A stretch of 64,000 nucleotides of DNA from Xanthomonas sp. Leaf148 (lineage in GTDB: Bacteria > Pseudomonadota > Gammaproteobacteria > Xanthomonadales > Xanthomonadaceae), in NCBI RefSeq assembly GCF_001423585.1, contig NZ_LMOP01000009.1, positions 417,137 to 481,136 on the forward strand, written 5' to 3'. This document shows positions 45,109 through 58,796 of the stretch, piece after piece (positions within the stretch are counted from its first letter, which is position 1; every line of letters begins with the position of its first letter). Below the pieces are notes generated by a model that saw only the letters and a program-made list of their open reading frames with translations, made no database searches and was not told the origin of the DNA. The translations under genes were made by a program, and so were the position numbers.

Positions 45109-45855
45109 CGTTGAATGTCCCAGGAAGAGTGGGGTGCTCGGTTATAATCGCGCAGTTCGTGCCGGATAGTGATTGAGGTTGGCAAGTAAAACGGGACTAC
45201 GACGACGTGATTTATTCCGTCGTTACAGATTCACGTTTTTACGAAAGGCAGTGCGTAGTTATGTTGAAGCGGGTGCCGCCCTGCGTCGCAAACGTACTGG
45301 TGCCTTTGATCGGCTACGTGTCATCGACTGACACTGTGTGTCGCTGCACTAAAGATTCAGGCAAAAATAAGAATTGGATAGTTTGTTTAAATAAGACTGC
45401 ATCGCCAGGCCGTTTTGCGGTTATTGATTGGTCTCTAGGTGTGGTCATGTCTCCTGTGGCGATAGCCGGTTGGGCAGGAGAATATGTGATCATTTTAACG
45501 AAGCATTAAGCCGGTGGCTTTGAGTGTTGCGGAATCGATCTATTCCGTGTTGCGAGAATGTATTGGGGGTCCGCACGGAAAGACAAACTCTGTTTTGTAG
45601 GAGTGGTCTCTAATATTTTCTTTATCTCTAATGATTCGGAGATGGATGTGTCGGCAAAAAATTAACGTCGTGTTTTTAAAAAAACCACGGTGTTTGGCGA
45701 TTCGGCACACCAAGGGCAGTCTGGCGCTGGTGCCAATGATCAACATCAACGCCTGGCGCGCTTGCCGGTGACTGGTGGTGGCGTGCAACAGCGCCCGCCC
45801 GCCGCTTGGCAACGGGGGTGTTCAAGTACGTTGAGTGCCCGCGTGTCGCTTGCGG
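45109..45855. other. AT-rich gap of about 750 bp
   Basis: This stretch is AT-rich for this genome and contains one possible small gene (45207-45509). The remainder (45510-45855) shows no supported gene. Confidence 0.5.
45207..45509 (+). CDS. Possible small protein, unsupported by family
   Basis: An open frame of up to 100 residues (GTG start at 45207; ATG at 45261 gives MLKRVPPCVANVLVPLIGYV). It has a hydrophobic stretch near the C-terminus (VVMSPVAIAGWAGEYVIIL) and cysteines in VCRCTKD. No ribosome-binding site is clear and no family is recognised. Reported because it is the longest frame in an otherwise empty AT-rich gap. Confidence 0.25.
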   Translation: MIYSVVTDSRFYERQCVVMLKRVPPCVANVLVPLIGYVSSTDTVCRCTKDSGKNKNWIVCLNKTASPGRFAVIDWSLGVVMSPVAIAGWAGEYVIILTKH

Positions 45856-48785
<2,930 letters not shown>

Positions 48786-48786
<1 letters not shown>

Positions 48787-49052
48787 TGCAGGCGGCGCGT
48801 TTTGTGGTCAGCGGGATAGTGCAGGGTGTGTGGTACCGCGCCTCCACCCGCGAGCGCGCGCTGGCGCTGGGTGTGTACGGGCACGCCCGCAACCAGCCGG
48901 ACGGCAGCGTGGAGGTGGTCGCCGCCGGCAGCCAGGCCGCACTGGATGCGTTGGAAACCTGGCTGTGGCAAGGCCCGCCAGCGGCGCAGGTGACATCGGT
49001 GACACGCACGGCGTGTGCGGTTCCGCCGACTGAAGAATTTGTAACTGGCTGA
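48786..49052 (+). CDS. acyP: Acylphosphatase
   Basis: An 88-residue enzyme that hydrolyses acyl phosphates. The active-site arginine is Arg18 (VQGVWYRAS) and the catalytic asparagine is Asn36 (HARNQPDGSVEVVA). The full length of the family is preserved. Its ATG overlaps the stop of the TlpA-like gene. Confidence 0.94.
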
Positions 49053-49136
49053 GTGCGTGCCGCCACGGCGGGGCAACAGAGTTGCGTTGCTTCGCCGATA
49101 ACCTTCTCAACGCGATCAGGCGTTCAGGGGAATGTA

Positions 49137-50366
49137 ATGGCCGCTCCATCTCAAGATCACAACGACGGGCACGCTCCGGCGGCACATCGCCGCAATCACC
49201 AGCTGACGCAGTTCGGGCCGTGGCTGTATCTCGGCGCGCTGCTGGGCAGTGGCTGGTTGCTGTTCGTGCAGCCGTCCACCCGCGTCCTGCAGCCCGAACA
49301 GGCGGCCACCAGCTGGCTGCTGGCGTGGACGTTTGGCGGCATCGTGATCGGTGCGGTGGCGTGGAGCCTGCGTCTGGCGCGTCGCGGTCTGGCGCAGCCG
49401 GCGGCGACCTACCCGATGTCGGCACGCCTGCCCGAATCGTGGACCGATGCCTACGCGGCGCTGCTGCGCCCGGCGATTCCGGTCGCGCTTGCCACCCCCC
49501 GCCTCGACCCGACCGACACCCAGCGTGGCGCCGCCTGGCACCGCTTTGGCGCCGGCATGCTCAGCGCCGAAACTTTCGACCCCAACGATGCCACCCGCGC
49601 GCCGTGGGATGGGATGGATGCCCAGGCCTGCATCGCACGTCTGGACGAGGGACGCACCGCCTGGCAGAACGCCTCGGTCAACCGCGCGCTGCAGCAGGAT
49701 CGCCGCTACTGGCTCGACGTGGTGCTGTCGCTGCTCGATCACGGTGTGATGCGCCCACTGCAGGACGGTTATCTGCCGGACACCGCCGCGCTGCGCACCG
49801 AGCGTTTCCTGCTGGGCGCCGATGCGGGCCCGGTGGTCCTGGCCGATGTACCGGCCCTGTTCTCGCGCCGTCTGGCACTGGCGATCGAAGCGATGCCGAC
49901 CGCACAACGCGACGCGGCCGGCGTGCAGTGGCGGCTGCTGCAGCAACTGCATGCATTGGTGGCCGAAGGCCGCATGCTGGACGAGCGCTCGCAGGTGATC
50001 CAGGTGCTGGCATGGAACCCGGACGTGGACCTGGACCAGGTCGAAGTGGCCTACATCCTGGCCGCCGAATACCGCGAAGGCATGCGCGACTGGTTGCGTC
50101 GCGCTGCGCTGGTCCGTTTGCCCGACAGCGCCCTGCGTCTGGATGAAGTGCTGTTGTCGTCCTGCAGCCCGCTCGGCGCGCAGGCCGACGATGTGGACTA
50201 CATGGAAGCGATGCGCCCGTTGCACCGCGGTTTCATGCAGTTGTTCAGTCAGCGCCTGAGCCAGCTGGTGCTGCAGGCCGAGCAGGCCGAACGTCAGGCC
50301 GGCCTGCATCCGCTGCCGCGCGCCACCACGGCCAGCGACGAAGTTTCTCAGGACTGGCCGGCGTAA
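49137..50366 (+). CDS. Unknown protein with two N-terminal membrane segments
   Basis: A 409-residue protein. Two hydrophobic segments lie near the N-terminus (WLYLGALLGSGWLLFVQPS and LLAWTFGGIVIGAVAWSLR), and the remaining 330 residues form a soluble, mainly helical domain on the cytosolic side. I recognise no family. The start at 49137 follows CAGGGGAAT. Its stop overlaps the convergent ppk2 gene by 19 bp. It is transcribed in the same direction as acyP but after an 84-bp gap, so co-transcription is uncertain. Confidence 0.7.
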   Translation: MAAPSQDHNDGHAPAAHRRNHQLTQFGPWLYLGALLGSGWLLFVQPSTRVLQPEQAATSWLLAWTFGGIVIGAVAWSLRLARRGLAQPAATYPMSARLPESWTDAYAALLRPAIPVALATPRLDPTDTQRGAAWHRFGAGMLSAETFDPNDATRAPWDGMDAQACIARLDEGRTAWQNASVNRALQQDRRYWLDVVLSLLDHGVMRPLQDGYLPDTAALRTERFLLGADAGPVVLADVPALFSRRLALAIEAMPTAQRDAAGVQWRLLQQLHALVAEGRMLDERSQVIQVLAWNPDVDLDQVEVAYILAAEYREGMRDWLRRAALVRLPDSALRLDEVLLSSCSPLGAQADDVDYMEAMRPLHRGFMQLFSQRLSQLVLQAEQAERQAGLHPLPRATTASDEVSQDWPA

Positions 50367-51130
50367 TCGTCGATCGGTTCCAGCACGCCGTAGCGCTCCT
50401 TGTGCGGCTTGCCGTGCAAGGGCGGCAGCGCTAGCGGCTCGTCGGGCACCGCGGTGTCCGGCAGCCGATCCAGCAGATCGCGGATCAGGCTCAGCCGGCC
50501 ACGTTTCTGGTCGTTGAAGTCCACCAGCGTCCACGGCGCATCCGGAATATGGGTCACTTCGAGCATGCGCTCTCGGGCTGCGGTGTAATCGTCGTATTTG
50601 GTGCGCGATTGCAGATCCACAGGCGACAGCTTCCAGCCCTTGAGCGGGTCTTCGTGACGCTCGGCAAAGCGTTCTTCCTGCTCGGCCTGGTCCACGCACA
50701 ACCAGTACTTGAACAGCAGAATGCCGTCATCGACCAGCATCTGTTCAAAGCGCGGCGCCTGCTCCAGAAACGCCTCGTATTGCGCGTCGGTGCAATAGCC
50801 CATCACCCGTTCCACGCCGGCGCGGTTGTACCAACTGCGGTCCATCAGGACCAACTCGCCGCCGGCCGGCAGATGCGTTACATAGCGCTGGAAATACCAC
50901 TGCGTGCTTTCGCGGTCGTTGGGCTTGGGCAGCGCCACCACCCGGCACTGGCGCGGGTTGAGATGGCTGGCGATGGTCTGGATGACGCCACCCTTGCCGG
51001 CGGTGTCGCGGCCTTCCACCAGCACCAGGGCGCGTTGATTGGTGTGGCGCAGCCAGCGCGCCATGCCGACCAGCTCCAATTGCAGCGGTGCCAGCAACTT
51101 CTTGTAGGCCTTGCGTTTCAGGTGCGACAT
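50348..51130 (-). CDS. ppk2: Polyphosphate kinase 2
   Basis: A 260-residue cytosolic kinase of the PPK2 family, which uses polyphosphate to phosphorylate nucleotides or the reverse. The Walker A loop is VLVEGRDTAGKGG (Lys46); the lid and Walker B region are ELVLMDRSWYNRAGVERVMG (Asp97, Arg98). A single PPK2 domain suggests class I, which phosphorylates nucleoside diphosphates, but substrate preference cannot be read. The ATG at 51130 begins the family N-terminus MSHLKRKAYKKLL. Confidence 0.93.
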   Translation of the reverse strand: MSHLKRKAYKKLLAPLQLELVGMARWLRHTNQRALVLVEGRDTAGKGGVIQTIASHLNPRQCRVVALPKPNDRESTQWYFQRYVTHLPAGGELVLMDRSWYNRAGVERVMGYCTDAQYEAFLEQAPRFEQMLVDDGILLFKYWLCVDQAEQEERFAERHEDPLKGWKLSPVDLQSRTKYDDYTAARERMLEVTHIPDAPWTLVDFNDQKRGRLSLIRDLLDRLPDTAVPDEPLALPPLHGKPHKERYGVLEPIDDYAGQS

Positions 51131-51161
51131 GCGGGTTCCGTTCGACGATCGAACCCGCAGG

Positions 51162-51680
51162 CTATTCGCCCAGCCGTGGACGCAATGTCGCCAGATTGCA
51201 TGGCTTGGTGCGCGCATCCAGCTGCGCACGCATGATCTTTTCCCATGCCGTGCGGCACGCCGAGGTGGAGCCGGGCAGGCAGAACACGAAGCTGTGATTG
51301 GCCAGCCCCGCAAACGCGCGCGATTGCAGCGAAGACGTACCGATTTCTTCCACGCTGATGGCGCGGAACATCTCGCCGAAGCCCGGCATGATCTTGTCCA
51401 GCAGCGGTGTGATCGCCTCAGGCGTGCTGTCGCGGCCCGTAAAGCCAGTGCCGCCGGTGACCAGGATGCCGTCCACCTGCGCATCGGCAATCCACGCCGA
51501 CACGACCGCACGCATGCGGTAACGGTCGTCCGCACACAGCGCACGGTCGTGCAGCACGTGGCCTTCCTGGGTGAGGGCGTCGGCCAGGTAATTGCCGGAG
51601 CGGTCGTCGGCCAGCGTGCGGCTGTCGGACACCGTCAGCACGCACAGGCGCAGGGGAATGAAGTCGGGAGTCGAAGGCAT
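51162..51680 (-). CDS. moaB: Molybdenum cofactor biosynthesis protein MoaB
   Basis: A 172-residue MogA/MoaB-family protein. The LRLCVLTVSDSRTLADDRSG start, the ILVTGGTGFTGRDSTPEAIT molybdopterin-binding loop and CLPGSTSACRTAWEKIM are typical. It adenylylates molybdopterin or binds it before molybdate insertion. It lies 31 bp upstream of ppk2 on the same strand. Confidence 0.93.
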   Translation of the reverse strand: MPSTPDFIPLRLCVLTVSDSRTLADDRSGNYLADALTQEGHVLHDRALCADDRYRMRAVVSAWIADAQVDGILVTGGTGFTGRDSTPEAITPLLDKIMPGFGEMFRAISVEEIGTSSLQSRAFAGLANHSFVFCLPGSTSACRTAWEKIMRAQLDARTKPCNLATLRPRLGE

Positions 51681-52327
51681 GCCGCAGCGTAACCAGCCGC
51701 AGCGGCCGGGTACAGCGCCGCGGCGTGAATTCGAGGATTAGAGTTCGAGCGTTGCATGTCGAATAGTGTTGAAAGTTGATCAGTGCTGGAAATTTCTAGC
51801 GTCAGCCATCATGTGCGCCGGAGCTTTCGGCGCGCAGGCACAAAATCCTTTCTTCTCAGGTGCCAGCGCAGTGACCAAAGCCCCTCTCCTGCGGGAGAGG
51901 GGTTGGGGTGAGGGTACGGGCGAAGCCTCAATGGCAACACTTGCTACATGGGTGAGCACAAGGTAGCAGCGATCAGCAGAGCCCCAAGCATCGGCAACCA
52001 GTTGCAGTCTGCGCATTGCAGGCTTGCTCGCCCCCCATCCGGCGCTGCGCGCCACCTTCTCCCGACGGCAGAAGGGAGCAGGTCCACCGGCAGTGTTTGG
52101 CCTAATGCCGCTGCAGTAAGAGCGGCTAACAAAACGTAGCGAGCAGTTGTCAGGTAGGCGTGGATGGCGCGCCCAGAACCGGAGTGTACGGAGCGATCCA
52201 TACCGCACCGAGCACCGGCTGCGCCGGACTGGCGGCTGCACAGTAGTGTTGTCAGCGGCTCTAAATCGCGCCTTGAGCCACAGCGGCCCACACCATCGCT
52301 TCAGCGCTGCATCCCACCAGCCACCAT
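51681..52327. other. Intergenic gap of about 645 bp with repeats
   Basis: This gap lies between the start of moaB and the end of the OGT-like gene. It contains a GC-rich hairpin region around 51885-51915 (CCCCTCTCCTGCGGGAGAGGG), a related stretch near 52030-52080, and the dispersed repeat copy 3. No supported gene is seen. Confidence 0.5.
52120..52261 (+). repeat. MITE-like dispersed repeat, copy 3
   Basis: This copy begins GAGCGGCTAACAAAACGTAG and ends TTGTCAGCGGCTC, an inverted terminal repeat with one substitution. TAA lies immediately before and after these ends, which fits a three-base target duplication. It shares the internal segment ACCGCACCGAGCACCGGCTG with copy 2. Confidence 0.85.
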
Positions 52328-54034
52328 CTAAACCCCCAACCAACCACGCTCCCGCGCCATCATCTGCAGCAGGGCCGCAAGATCGTCCGCAAACCCATCC
52401 ATATCGAAAACGCCACTGCGCTGCCGTTGCTCAGCCAGCCGCGCACGCAGATCGGCCAACGCATCCGCATCGCTTGCCAATGCCACCGCCTTGGCCACAA
52501 ACGCCGCATCGTCGGCCACGTTCATCTCTTCCAGCCCCAGATGCTGATTGAGGCTGCCCGCCACCCGCGCGGCAAACGTCTCGCCGGGCGTGGTCAGCAC
52601 CGGACAACCCGCCCACAACGCATCGGAGGCGGTGGTGTGCGCGTTATAAGGATGCGTATCCAGAAACAAATCCGCGTGCCGGTAACGTGCCAGATACTGC
52701 GGGTGAGGCAACTTCGGCATGAAGACCAGGCGCTGCGCATCCACGCCCTGCGCCTGTGCTGTCGCTCGCAACCGCGCATCGGCCTGGCCCGGCCCCGACA
52801 ACAGCCACAGCACGCTGCCGGCCACCGCATGCAGTACAGCCAGCATGCGCGCCATGCTGCGCGGATTGAGTTTGTAGCTATTGTTGAAACAGCAAAACAC
52901 CGTGCCCTGCGCGGGTAACCCACACGCGGTGCGTGACTGCGGTTCGCCAGGCGTGCGCGTGGTGTCCGACGGCTGAAACGCGCGGTTCAAGCGCAGCACC
53001 TGCTCGCTGTAAAACGGCCCCAACGACGGTGGCAATGCAAACGCGTCGCCCAGTACGTAATCCATCCACGGTGCACCGGAGGTGCCCGGGTATGCCAGCC
53101 AATTGATCTGCAACGGCGCCGGCCGCAGCGCGAACACTTCCGGGCGTCCGCCACCGCCCCAGCCGCGCAGATCGAACAACACGTCGATGCCCTGCGCACG
53201 GATGTGCTGCGCGGTGGCCAGATGCCCAAGCGCGGTGACATCGTGCAGGGTCGTGGCCTGCGTCAAGCGCGCGCGAATCGCGCTGCCGTCGTCCTGGCTG
53301 GTCGCAAACAGGTGCAGCTGCAGCTCCGGTTGGCGCCGCTGCAATGCCTCCAACAATGCCACCGTCAACACACCGGTGGGATGTGCGCCGAAGCCATTGG
53401 ATACGAAGCCCACGCGCAACCCGCCGCGGCTGCGTAGCGCAACTGGTGGCAGTGGCTGCAGGCTTGAAGCGATCGCCTGCGCACGCGTGCGCGCACAGGC
53501 CAGTTGCTCGGCCGCAGTGGCGTCTTCGCTCAGGAACGCGAACGGCTCCACCGCCGCCGCGCCCTGTGCCACGGCGTTGCGGACCTGCGCGGCCAAGGCA
53601 TCCAGGCCGCGCCAATCGCATAAACGACGTCGCCAGTTGAGTAGCTGCGCGGCGATGTACGGCTCGTCGGGCAGCAGGTGATACGCGCGTGTATAGGCCG
53701 CTGCCGCTTGTTCCGGCTGATCGGCGTCTTCCAAGGCATGGCCCAGCCACAGCGCAATGCCCGGGTGCTGCGGCACCAGGTCCGATGCCTGCTGCAGCAG
53801 ACGCGACGCCTCGGCGTGCCGCTGTTGCGCCCAACGCACGCGCCCAAGCCGCGCGATCGCTTCCGGGTGGCCGGGATGCAGGGCCAACGCGCGTTGCACG
53901 GCCAACTCGCCAGCAGCGATGCCGCCCATGCCGAGTTCGGCATCGGCCAGCATCAACCACGCAACGAAATCGCCGGGCTGCCGCTGTACCGCCTCGCGCA
54001 GCTGCAGCAGCTCGCGCGGGACGTTGGCACTCAC
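52328..54034 (-). CDS. O-GlcNAc transferase-like GT41 glycosyltransferase with TPR domain
   Basis: A 568-residue protein, the length of the crystallised X. campestris OGT homologue (XcOGT). Residues 1-180 form TPR helices ([40 protein letters not shown]). The GT41 catalytic part has His218 ([15 protein letters not shown]) and Lys388 ([13 protein letters not shown]), matching the reported active-site residues, and [20 protein letters not shown] near the end. It starts at GTG 54034, overlapping the prfA stop (GTGA), so it is translationally coupled to prfA and hemA. The natural acceptor is unknown. Confidence 0.93.
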   Translation of the reverse strand: MSANVPRELLQLREAVQRQPGDFVAWLMLADAELGMGGIAAGELAVQRALALHPGHPEAIARLGRVRWAQQRHAEASRLLQQASDLVPQHPGIALWLGHALEDADQPEQAAAAYTRAYHLLPDEPYIAAQLLNWRRRLCDWRGLDALAAQVRNAVAQGAAAVEPFAFLSEDATAAEQLACARTRAQAIASSLQPLPPVALRSRGGLRVGFVSNGFGAHPTGVLTVALLEALQRRQPELQLHLFATSQDDGSAIRARLTQATTLHDVTALGHLATAQHIRAQGIDVLFDLRGWGGGGRPEVFALRPAPLQINWLAYPGTSGAPWMDYVLGDAFALPPSLGPFYSEQVLRLNRAFQPSDTTRTPGEPQSRTACGLPAQGTVFCCFNNSYKLNPRSMARMLAVLHAVAGSVLWLLSGPGQADARLRATAQAQGVDAQRLVFMPKLPHPQYLARYRHADLFLDTHPYNAHTTASDALWAGCPVLTTPGETFAARVAGSLNQHLGLEEMNVADDAAFVAKAVALASDADALADLRARLAEQRQRSGVFDMDGFADDLAALLQMMARERGWLGV

Positions 54035-55116
54035 GGGCTGTCGCTCAACCGCGCCAGTTCGTCGGCCTGATGCTCGTGCAGCAACCGTGCGACCAACGCA
54101 TCCAGATCGCCTTCGATGATGTTGGGCAGGTCGTACAGGGTCAGCCCCTCCACGCGGTGGTCGGTGATGCGGCCCTGCGGAAAGCTGTAGGTGCGGATGC
54201 GCTGGCTGCGGTCGCCGCTGCCCACCTGCAACTTGCGCGTGTGCGCTTCGGCGGCCGCGGCCTTGCTGCGTTCGGCTTCCACCAATTGCGCCTTTAGGCG
54301 CTTCATCGCCTTGTCGCGATTGGCGTGCTGGCTGCGCTCGGTCTGGCATTCCACCACCACGCCGCTGGGCACGTGGGTGATGCGGATGGCCGATTCGGTC
54401 TTGTTGACGTGCTGGCCGCCGGCGCCGGACGAACGGAAGGTATCCACCTTCAAATCCGCCGGATTGATCACGATCTCTTCCACGTCGTCGGCTTCGGGAA
54501 TGATCGCCACCGTCGCCGCCGAGGTATGGATACGGCCCTGCGACTCGGTTGCGGGCACACGTTGCACGCGATGGGTGCCGGATTCGAACTTCAGCCGCGA
54601 ATACGCGCCGCGCCCGACCACGCGTGCCACCACTTCTTTATAGCCACCGTGCTCGCCGGGGCTGTCGGATTCGATTTCGACCTTCCAGCCCTGGCGCTCG
54701 GCATAGCGCGCGTACATGCGGAACAGGTCGCCGGCAAAGATCGCCGCCTCATCGCCGCCGGTGCCGGCGCGCACTTCCAGAAACAGGTTGCCGTCGTCGC
54801 GCGGATCGCGCGGGACCAGCAGCAATGCCAACTGCGCATCCAGTTCGTCCAGGCGCGCCTGTGCCGCAGCGATTTCCTCCTCGGCCAACTCGCGCATTTC
54901 CGGGTCGTTGCGCATGGCTTCGGCCGCGCTCAGGTCGGCCTTGGCGCGCGCCTCGTCTTCCAGCGCCACGGCCACCGGCTCCAGTTGCGACAGTTCGCGC
55001 GACAGGCTGCGGAACTTGTCGTTGTTGTTGACCACGTCCGGGTCGGACAACAGGTGCTGCAGTTCTTCGCGGCGCTCGGCCAGCGCTTCGAGCTTACGGC
55101 GCAGGGTCGGCGTCAT
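54031..55116 (-). CDS. prfA: Peptide chain release factor 1
   Basis: A 361-residue factor that recognises UAG and UAA stop codons. The anticodon-like motif PAT is at residues 188-190 ([16 protein letters not shown]), the peptidyl-transferase motif GGQ at 233-235 ([20 protein letters not shown]). The glutamine is the target of PrmC, also encoded in this window. The gene overlaps hemA upstream by 23 bp and the OGT homologue downstream by four. Confidence 0.97.
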   Translation of the reverse strand: MTPTLRRKLEALAERREELQHLLSDPDVVNNNDKFRSLSRELSQLEPVAVALEDEARAKADLSAAEAMRNDPEMRELAEEEIAAAQARLDELDAQLALLLVPRDPRDDGNLFLEVRAGTGGDEAAIFAGDLFRMYARYAERQGWKVEIESDSPGEHGGYKEVVARVVGRGAYSRLKFESGTHRVQRVPATESQGRIHTSAATVAIIPEADDVEEIVINPADLKVDTFRSSGAGGQHVNKTESAIRITHVPSGVVVECQTERSQHANRDKAMKRLKAQLVEAERSKAAAAEAHTRKLQVGSGDRSQRIRTYSFPQGRITDHRVEGLTLYDLPNIIEGDLDALVARLLHEHQADELARLSDSP

Positions 55117-56392
55117 CAGTCCTCACGATCGGGGTAGCTACAGGGGGATGTGGGTAACCGGGTTTTTCCGGGAACAGCCGGTCGGCCGCGCTGGTCAATT
55201 CCAGGTCGTTGTTGAGCGCGGCATCGCGCAGCGCGGCGGTCGGCGGGTGCAACAGGCGATTGGTCAGCGCATGCGCCAGTTGCTCCAGCACTTCGTCGGC
55301 CGGCTTGCCGTTGCTCAACTGTTGACGCGCCTTGGCCAGCAATTCGTCGCGGGTGCTGTCGCCGAACGCGCGCAGCCGCTTGAGCGGTGCCTGGCGCGCG
55401 TTGGCCTGCACGGTCTCGACATAGCGCGCCACCTGCAGGTCGATGATCGCCTCGGCCTGGTCTGCGGCTTCGCGGCGGCTGCGGCGGTTGTCTTCGACCG
55501 CGCGTTCAAGATCGTCCACGGTGTACAGGTAGGCATCGCTCAGCGTCGCCACCGAGGCTTCGATATCGCGCGGCACCGCCAGGTCGAACAACAGCATCGG
55601 CTTGCGTTTGCGCGCGCGCAGCGCCTGTTCCACCTGCACCCGCGTGATGACCGGCTCGCGCGCGGCGGTGGCCGAAAACACCACATCGGCCTCGGCCAGA
55701 TGGCGTTCCAGATCCGTCAGCGGCAAGGCATAGCCGCCGTGCTGGCTGGCCAGTGTCTGCGCATGCGCAAGGGTGCGATTGGCGATCAACAGGCGCCGCA
55801 CGCGGCCTTCGCTCAGGTGCTTGGCGGCCAGCTCGATGGTTTCGCCGGCGCCGACCAGCAACACGGTCGATTCGTTGAGCCGGGCAAAGGACTCCTGTGC
55901 CAGGCGCACGGCTGTGGAGGCCACCGACACCGGGTTGGCGCCGACACGGGTATCGGTCCGCGCGCGCTTGGCTACCGAAAAGGTCTGCTGGAACAACCGA
56001 TCCAACCCGCTGCCCAGTGCGCCATGCGCGCGCGCCACCGCCCAGGCATCTTTCACCTGGCCCAGGATCTGCGGCTCGCCCAGCACCATCGAATCCAGCC
56101 CGGTAGCGACCCGGAACAGGTGGCGCACCGCGTCGGCATCCTGATGCTGGTACAGATAGCTACTCAGTCCCGGCGCATGCGCGTCCAGCCAGCCGGCCAG
56201 CGCCTGCACGTCGTCGGCCATCGCATACAGCTCGGTGCGGTTGCAGGTGGACAGCAGCGCGGCCTCACGCACCTGCGGCAAGGCCCGCAACGATTCGAGC
56301 GCGCGCGGCAGCGCGTCACCTGCGAACGCCGCGCGTTCGCGCAGGTCCACAGGTGCGGTCTGGTGATTCAGTCCGAGCACCCACAACGTCAT
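55094..56392 (-). CDS. hemA: Glutamyl-tRNA reductase
   Basis: A 432-residue enzyme that reduces glutamyl-tRNA to glutamate-1-semialdehyde, the first committed step of C5 tetrapyrrole synthesis. The nucleophile is Cys50 in [13 protein letters not shown]; the NADPH-binding motif is [17 protein letters not shown], and [14 protein letters not shown] follows. The C-terminal dimerisation helices are complete. The hemA-prfA order on one strand is a common arrangement. The start at 56392 lies 65 bp from the divergent TPR gene, so promoters for both must be in this short space. Confidence 0.97.
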   Translation of the reverse strand: MTLWVLGLNHQTAPVDLRERAAFAGDALPRALESLRALPQVREAALLSTCNRTELYAMADDVQALAGWLDAHAPGLSSYLYQHQDADAVRHLFRVATGLDSMVLGEPQILGQVKDAWAVARAHGALGSGLDRLFQQTFSVAKRARTDTRVGANPVSVASTAVRLAQESFARLNESTVLLVGAGETIELAAKHLSEGRVRRLLIANRTLAHAQTLASQHGGYALPLTDLERHLAEADVVFSATAAREPVITRVQVEQALRARKRKPMLLFDLAVPRDIEASVATLSDAYLYTVDDLERAVEDNRRSRREAADQAEAIIDLQVARYVETVQANARQAPLKRLRAFGDSTRDELLAKARQQLSNGKPADEVLEQLAHALTNRLLHPPTAALRDAALNNDLELTSAADRLFPEKPGYPHPPVATPIVRTDDADPAP

Positions 56393-56457
56393 TGTTCAGT
56401 TGCTTGCGATAAGCTGGCGGCCATTCAGGGCCCCATTTTACGGCCCGGTTGCCCCCG

Positions 56458-58146
56458 ATGCCTGTACCGATTCGCATCCTGAGTGTTCTTTTGCTGGTAG
56501 CAGTGTCCGCCAACGCCACGGCAGCACCCAAAAAAGCACCGCCCGCTCCACCCGCCAGCAGTGCCGGCGCCACCTCGCTGGAACCTGTGCTCGCCGGCGA
56601 ATTCGCCTTGCAGGCCGGGCAGCTGGACGAAGCTGCACGCGCCTATCTGGACGCCGCCAAGGCCGAAGCCGGCGACGCCGGGCTGGCTGAACGCGCCGCC
56701 CGTATTGCAATGCTGGCCAATGACGACCCGCGTGCCATCGAAGCCCTGGCGCTGTGGCGCGCCCGCGCGCCGGCCTCAATGTCGATGCGCAGCACCGAAG
56801 CCTCGCTGGCCCTGCGCCGCAACGATCTGCGCACCGCGCGCCGCGACTTGCTCGGCCTGCTCAAAGAACCCGACCCGCGCGGCTGGCGCTTTGCATTGAT
56901 CGCGCTGGCCAATGGCGGCCGCGAGCCGGAAGCCTCGGCCGACGTGCTCGAAGACCTGGTCAAGGCCGGCGCCATCCCCAACCAGATTGAGGTGTGGCAG
57001 GAATTCGGCCGGCTCGCGCTGCGTATGGAGCGCCCGGCGCTGGCCAAACGCATCGTCGACGAAGTGGTGCGCCGCTTCCCCGAGGAGCCGCGCGTGGCCT
57101 TGCTGCATGCCACCCAGCTGCAGCAGGAAGGCAAGAACGACGAAGCGCTGGCGCTGCTGAAGAACGTCGAGCCGCAGGCAGTGAAGGATTCCGAACTGCG
57201 CGGCGCGCTGGCCTTCGCCTACGACGCCATGGGCCAGACCGAAGCGGCGGCGCGCGTGCTGTCCACCGGCCCGCAGGACACCCAGACCTACGGCCTGCGC
57301 GCGTCCATGCTCGCCAAAGAGAAGGACCGCACCGCGTTGGAGGCGCTGTATGGCGAGCTCAAGAGCAACGCCACCAAGCCCGACCCGGATCGCCGCCTGC
57401 TGCTGGGCAAGATCGCCGAATTCCTCAAGCGTTACGACGAAGCGGTGGAGTGGTACCGCGGCGTACCCGGCGGGCCGCAGATGAGCGAAGCCCGCTTGCG
57501 CGCCGCCAGCGCGCTGTACGAGCTGGGCCGCAAGCCCGAAGCCTTGGCCGAAGTACGGGCATTGCAGGGCGATGCCAGCGCCGACGACGATGCCCGTCGC
57601 GATGCCTATGTGCTGGAAGCCGAGCTGCATCAGCGCGCCGACGACGCCCCGGGCGAGCTGGATGCCTTCGAACGTGGCTTGGCCGCCTATCCGGACGACA
57701 GCGCGCTGCTGTACGCCCGCGGCCTGGCCTGGGAGCGTCGCGACGATGTGGCGCGCGCCGAGGCCGACCTGCGCAAGATCCTGGTCGCCGAGCCGGAAAA
57801 CGTGGCGGCCTTGAACGCGCTGGGCTACACCCTGGCCGACCGCACCACCCGCTATAAGGAAGCGCTGGCGCTGATCGATCGCGCCCGCACCGCCGACCCG
57901 GACAACCCGGCTATCGTCGACAGCTATGGCTGGGTGCTGTATCGCATGGGCCGCAACAAGGAAGCGCTGGTGCAGCTGCGCCGTGCCTGGGCGCTGGTCA
58001 AGGACCCGGAGATTGCCGCGCACGTGGGCGAGGTGCTGTGGGTCAGCGGCAAGCAGGACGAGGCGCGGCGCTACTTCGACGAAGCCCGCCGGTTGGATCC
58101 TGACAACCGCGCGCTGCAACGCGCCGTGGAAAAGTTCGGGCTATGA
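56458..58146 (+). CDS. Exported TPR-repeat protein
   Basis: A 562-residue protein with a signal peptide ([20 protein letters not shown]) and about ten TPR-like helical repeats, the clearest at the C-terminus ([60 protein letters not shown]). It is likely periplasmic and involved in protein-protein contact, perhaps at the outer membrane. Its stop overlaps the start of lolB, which is a common gene neighbour of such TPR proteins. The ATG at 56458 is preferred to an in-frame TTG at 56449. Confidence 0.85.
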   Translation: MPVPIRILSVLLLVAVSANATAAPKKAPPAPPASSAGATSLEPVLAGEFALQAGQLDEAARAYLDAAKAEAGDAGLAERAARIAMLANDDPRAIEALALWRARAPASMSMRSTEASLALRRNDLRTARRDLLGLLKEPDPRGWRFALIALANGGREPEASADVLEDLVKAGAIPNQIEVWQEFGRLALRMERPALAKRIVDEVVRRFPEEPRVALLHATQLQQEGKNDEALALLKNVEPQAVKDSELRGALAFAYDAMGQTEAAARVLSTGPQDTQTYGLRASMLAKEKDRTALEALYGELKSNATKPDPDRRLLLGKIAEFLKRYDEAVEWYRGVPGGPQMSEARLRAASALYELGRKPEALAEVRALQGDASADDDARRDAYVLEAELHQRADDAPGELDAFERGLAAYPDDSALLYARGLAWERRDDVARAEADLRKILVAEPENVAALNALGYTLADRTTRYKEALALIDRARTADPDNPAIVDSYGWVLYRMGRNKEALVQLRRAWALVKDPEIAAHVGEVLWVSGKQDEARRYFDEARRLDPDNRALQRAVEKFGL

Positions 58147-58796
58147 GCGCTGCACGACGCGCGCTGGCCCTGAGCGGGCTGGTGCTGGTCGGCCTGTCCG
58201 GCTGCGTCAGCATGCCGCGCGGGCAGGGCGGCGGCGCGGCGGTGGTCGAGCGCGTCTCCGATGAAGCGCGTAACGCCGAAGCTGCGCGCCAGGCCTGGTT
58301 GCAGGCCCACCCGCAGTGGTCGTTCCAGGGGCGGGTGGCGATCAGCAAGGACCGCAACGGCGGCAGCGGGCGCATCGACTGGCAGCAGAACGGCCCGCAG
58401 TACCGCGTGCAGCTCAGTGCCCCGGTGACCCGGCAGAGCTGGGTGCTCACCGGCGATACCACCACCGGCGCTGGTCGGCTCGAAGGGCTGGACGGCGGTC
58501 CGCGCAGCGGCCCAGATGCCGAACAGGTTTTGCTGGAAGCGACCGGCTGGACCATCCCGGTCAATCAGATGCCGGACTGGGTGCGCGCGCTGCGCATTGC
58601 CGATGCCGGCGCGCAGCGCGTCGATCTCGACGCTGCCGGGCGCCCACGCACCGTGCAACAGGATGGCTGGACCATCGAATTTCTCGCTTGGGCGCCGGCC
58701 AGCGACGGCCAGCCCGCGCTGCCGCAGCGCATCGAAGCCCATAACGGCAGCGCCAAGGTCCGCCTGTTGGTCGATCAGTGGACGGTATCGCCCTGA
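58143..58796 (+). CDS. lolB: Outer-membrane lipoprotein receptor LolB
   Basis: A 217-residue lipoprotein that accepts lipoproteins from LolA and inserts them in the outer membrane. The lipobox LSGC places the acylated cysteine at residue 21. The mature part has the LolA/LolB half-barrel: [40 protein letters not shown] and PDWVRALR. It overlaps the upstream TPR gene and abuts ispE, the typical lolB-ispE order. Confidence 0.9.
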   Translation: MSAARRALALSGLVLVGLSGCVSMPRGQGGGAAVVERVSDEARNAEAARQAWLQAHPQWSFQGRVAISKDRNGGSGRIDWQQNGPQYRVQLSAPVTRQSWVLTGDTTTGAGRLEGLDGGPRSGPDAEQVLLEATGWTIPVNQMPDWVRALRIADAGAQRVDLDAAGRPRTVQQDGWTIEFLAWAPASDGQPALPQRIEAHNGSAKVRLLVDQWTVSP

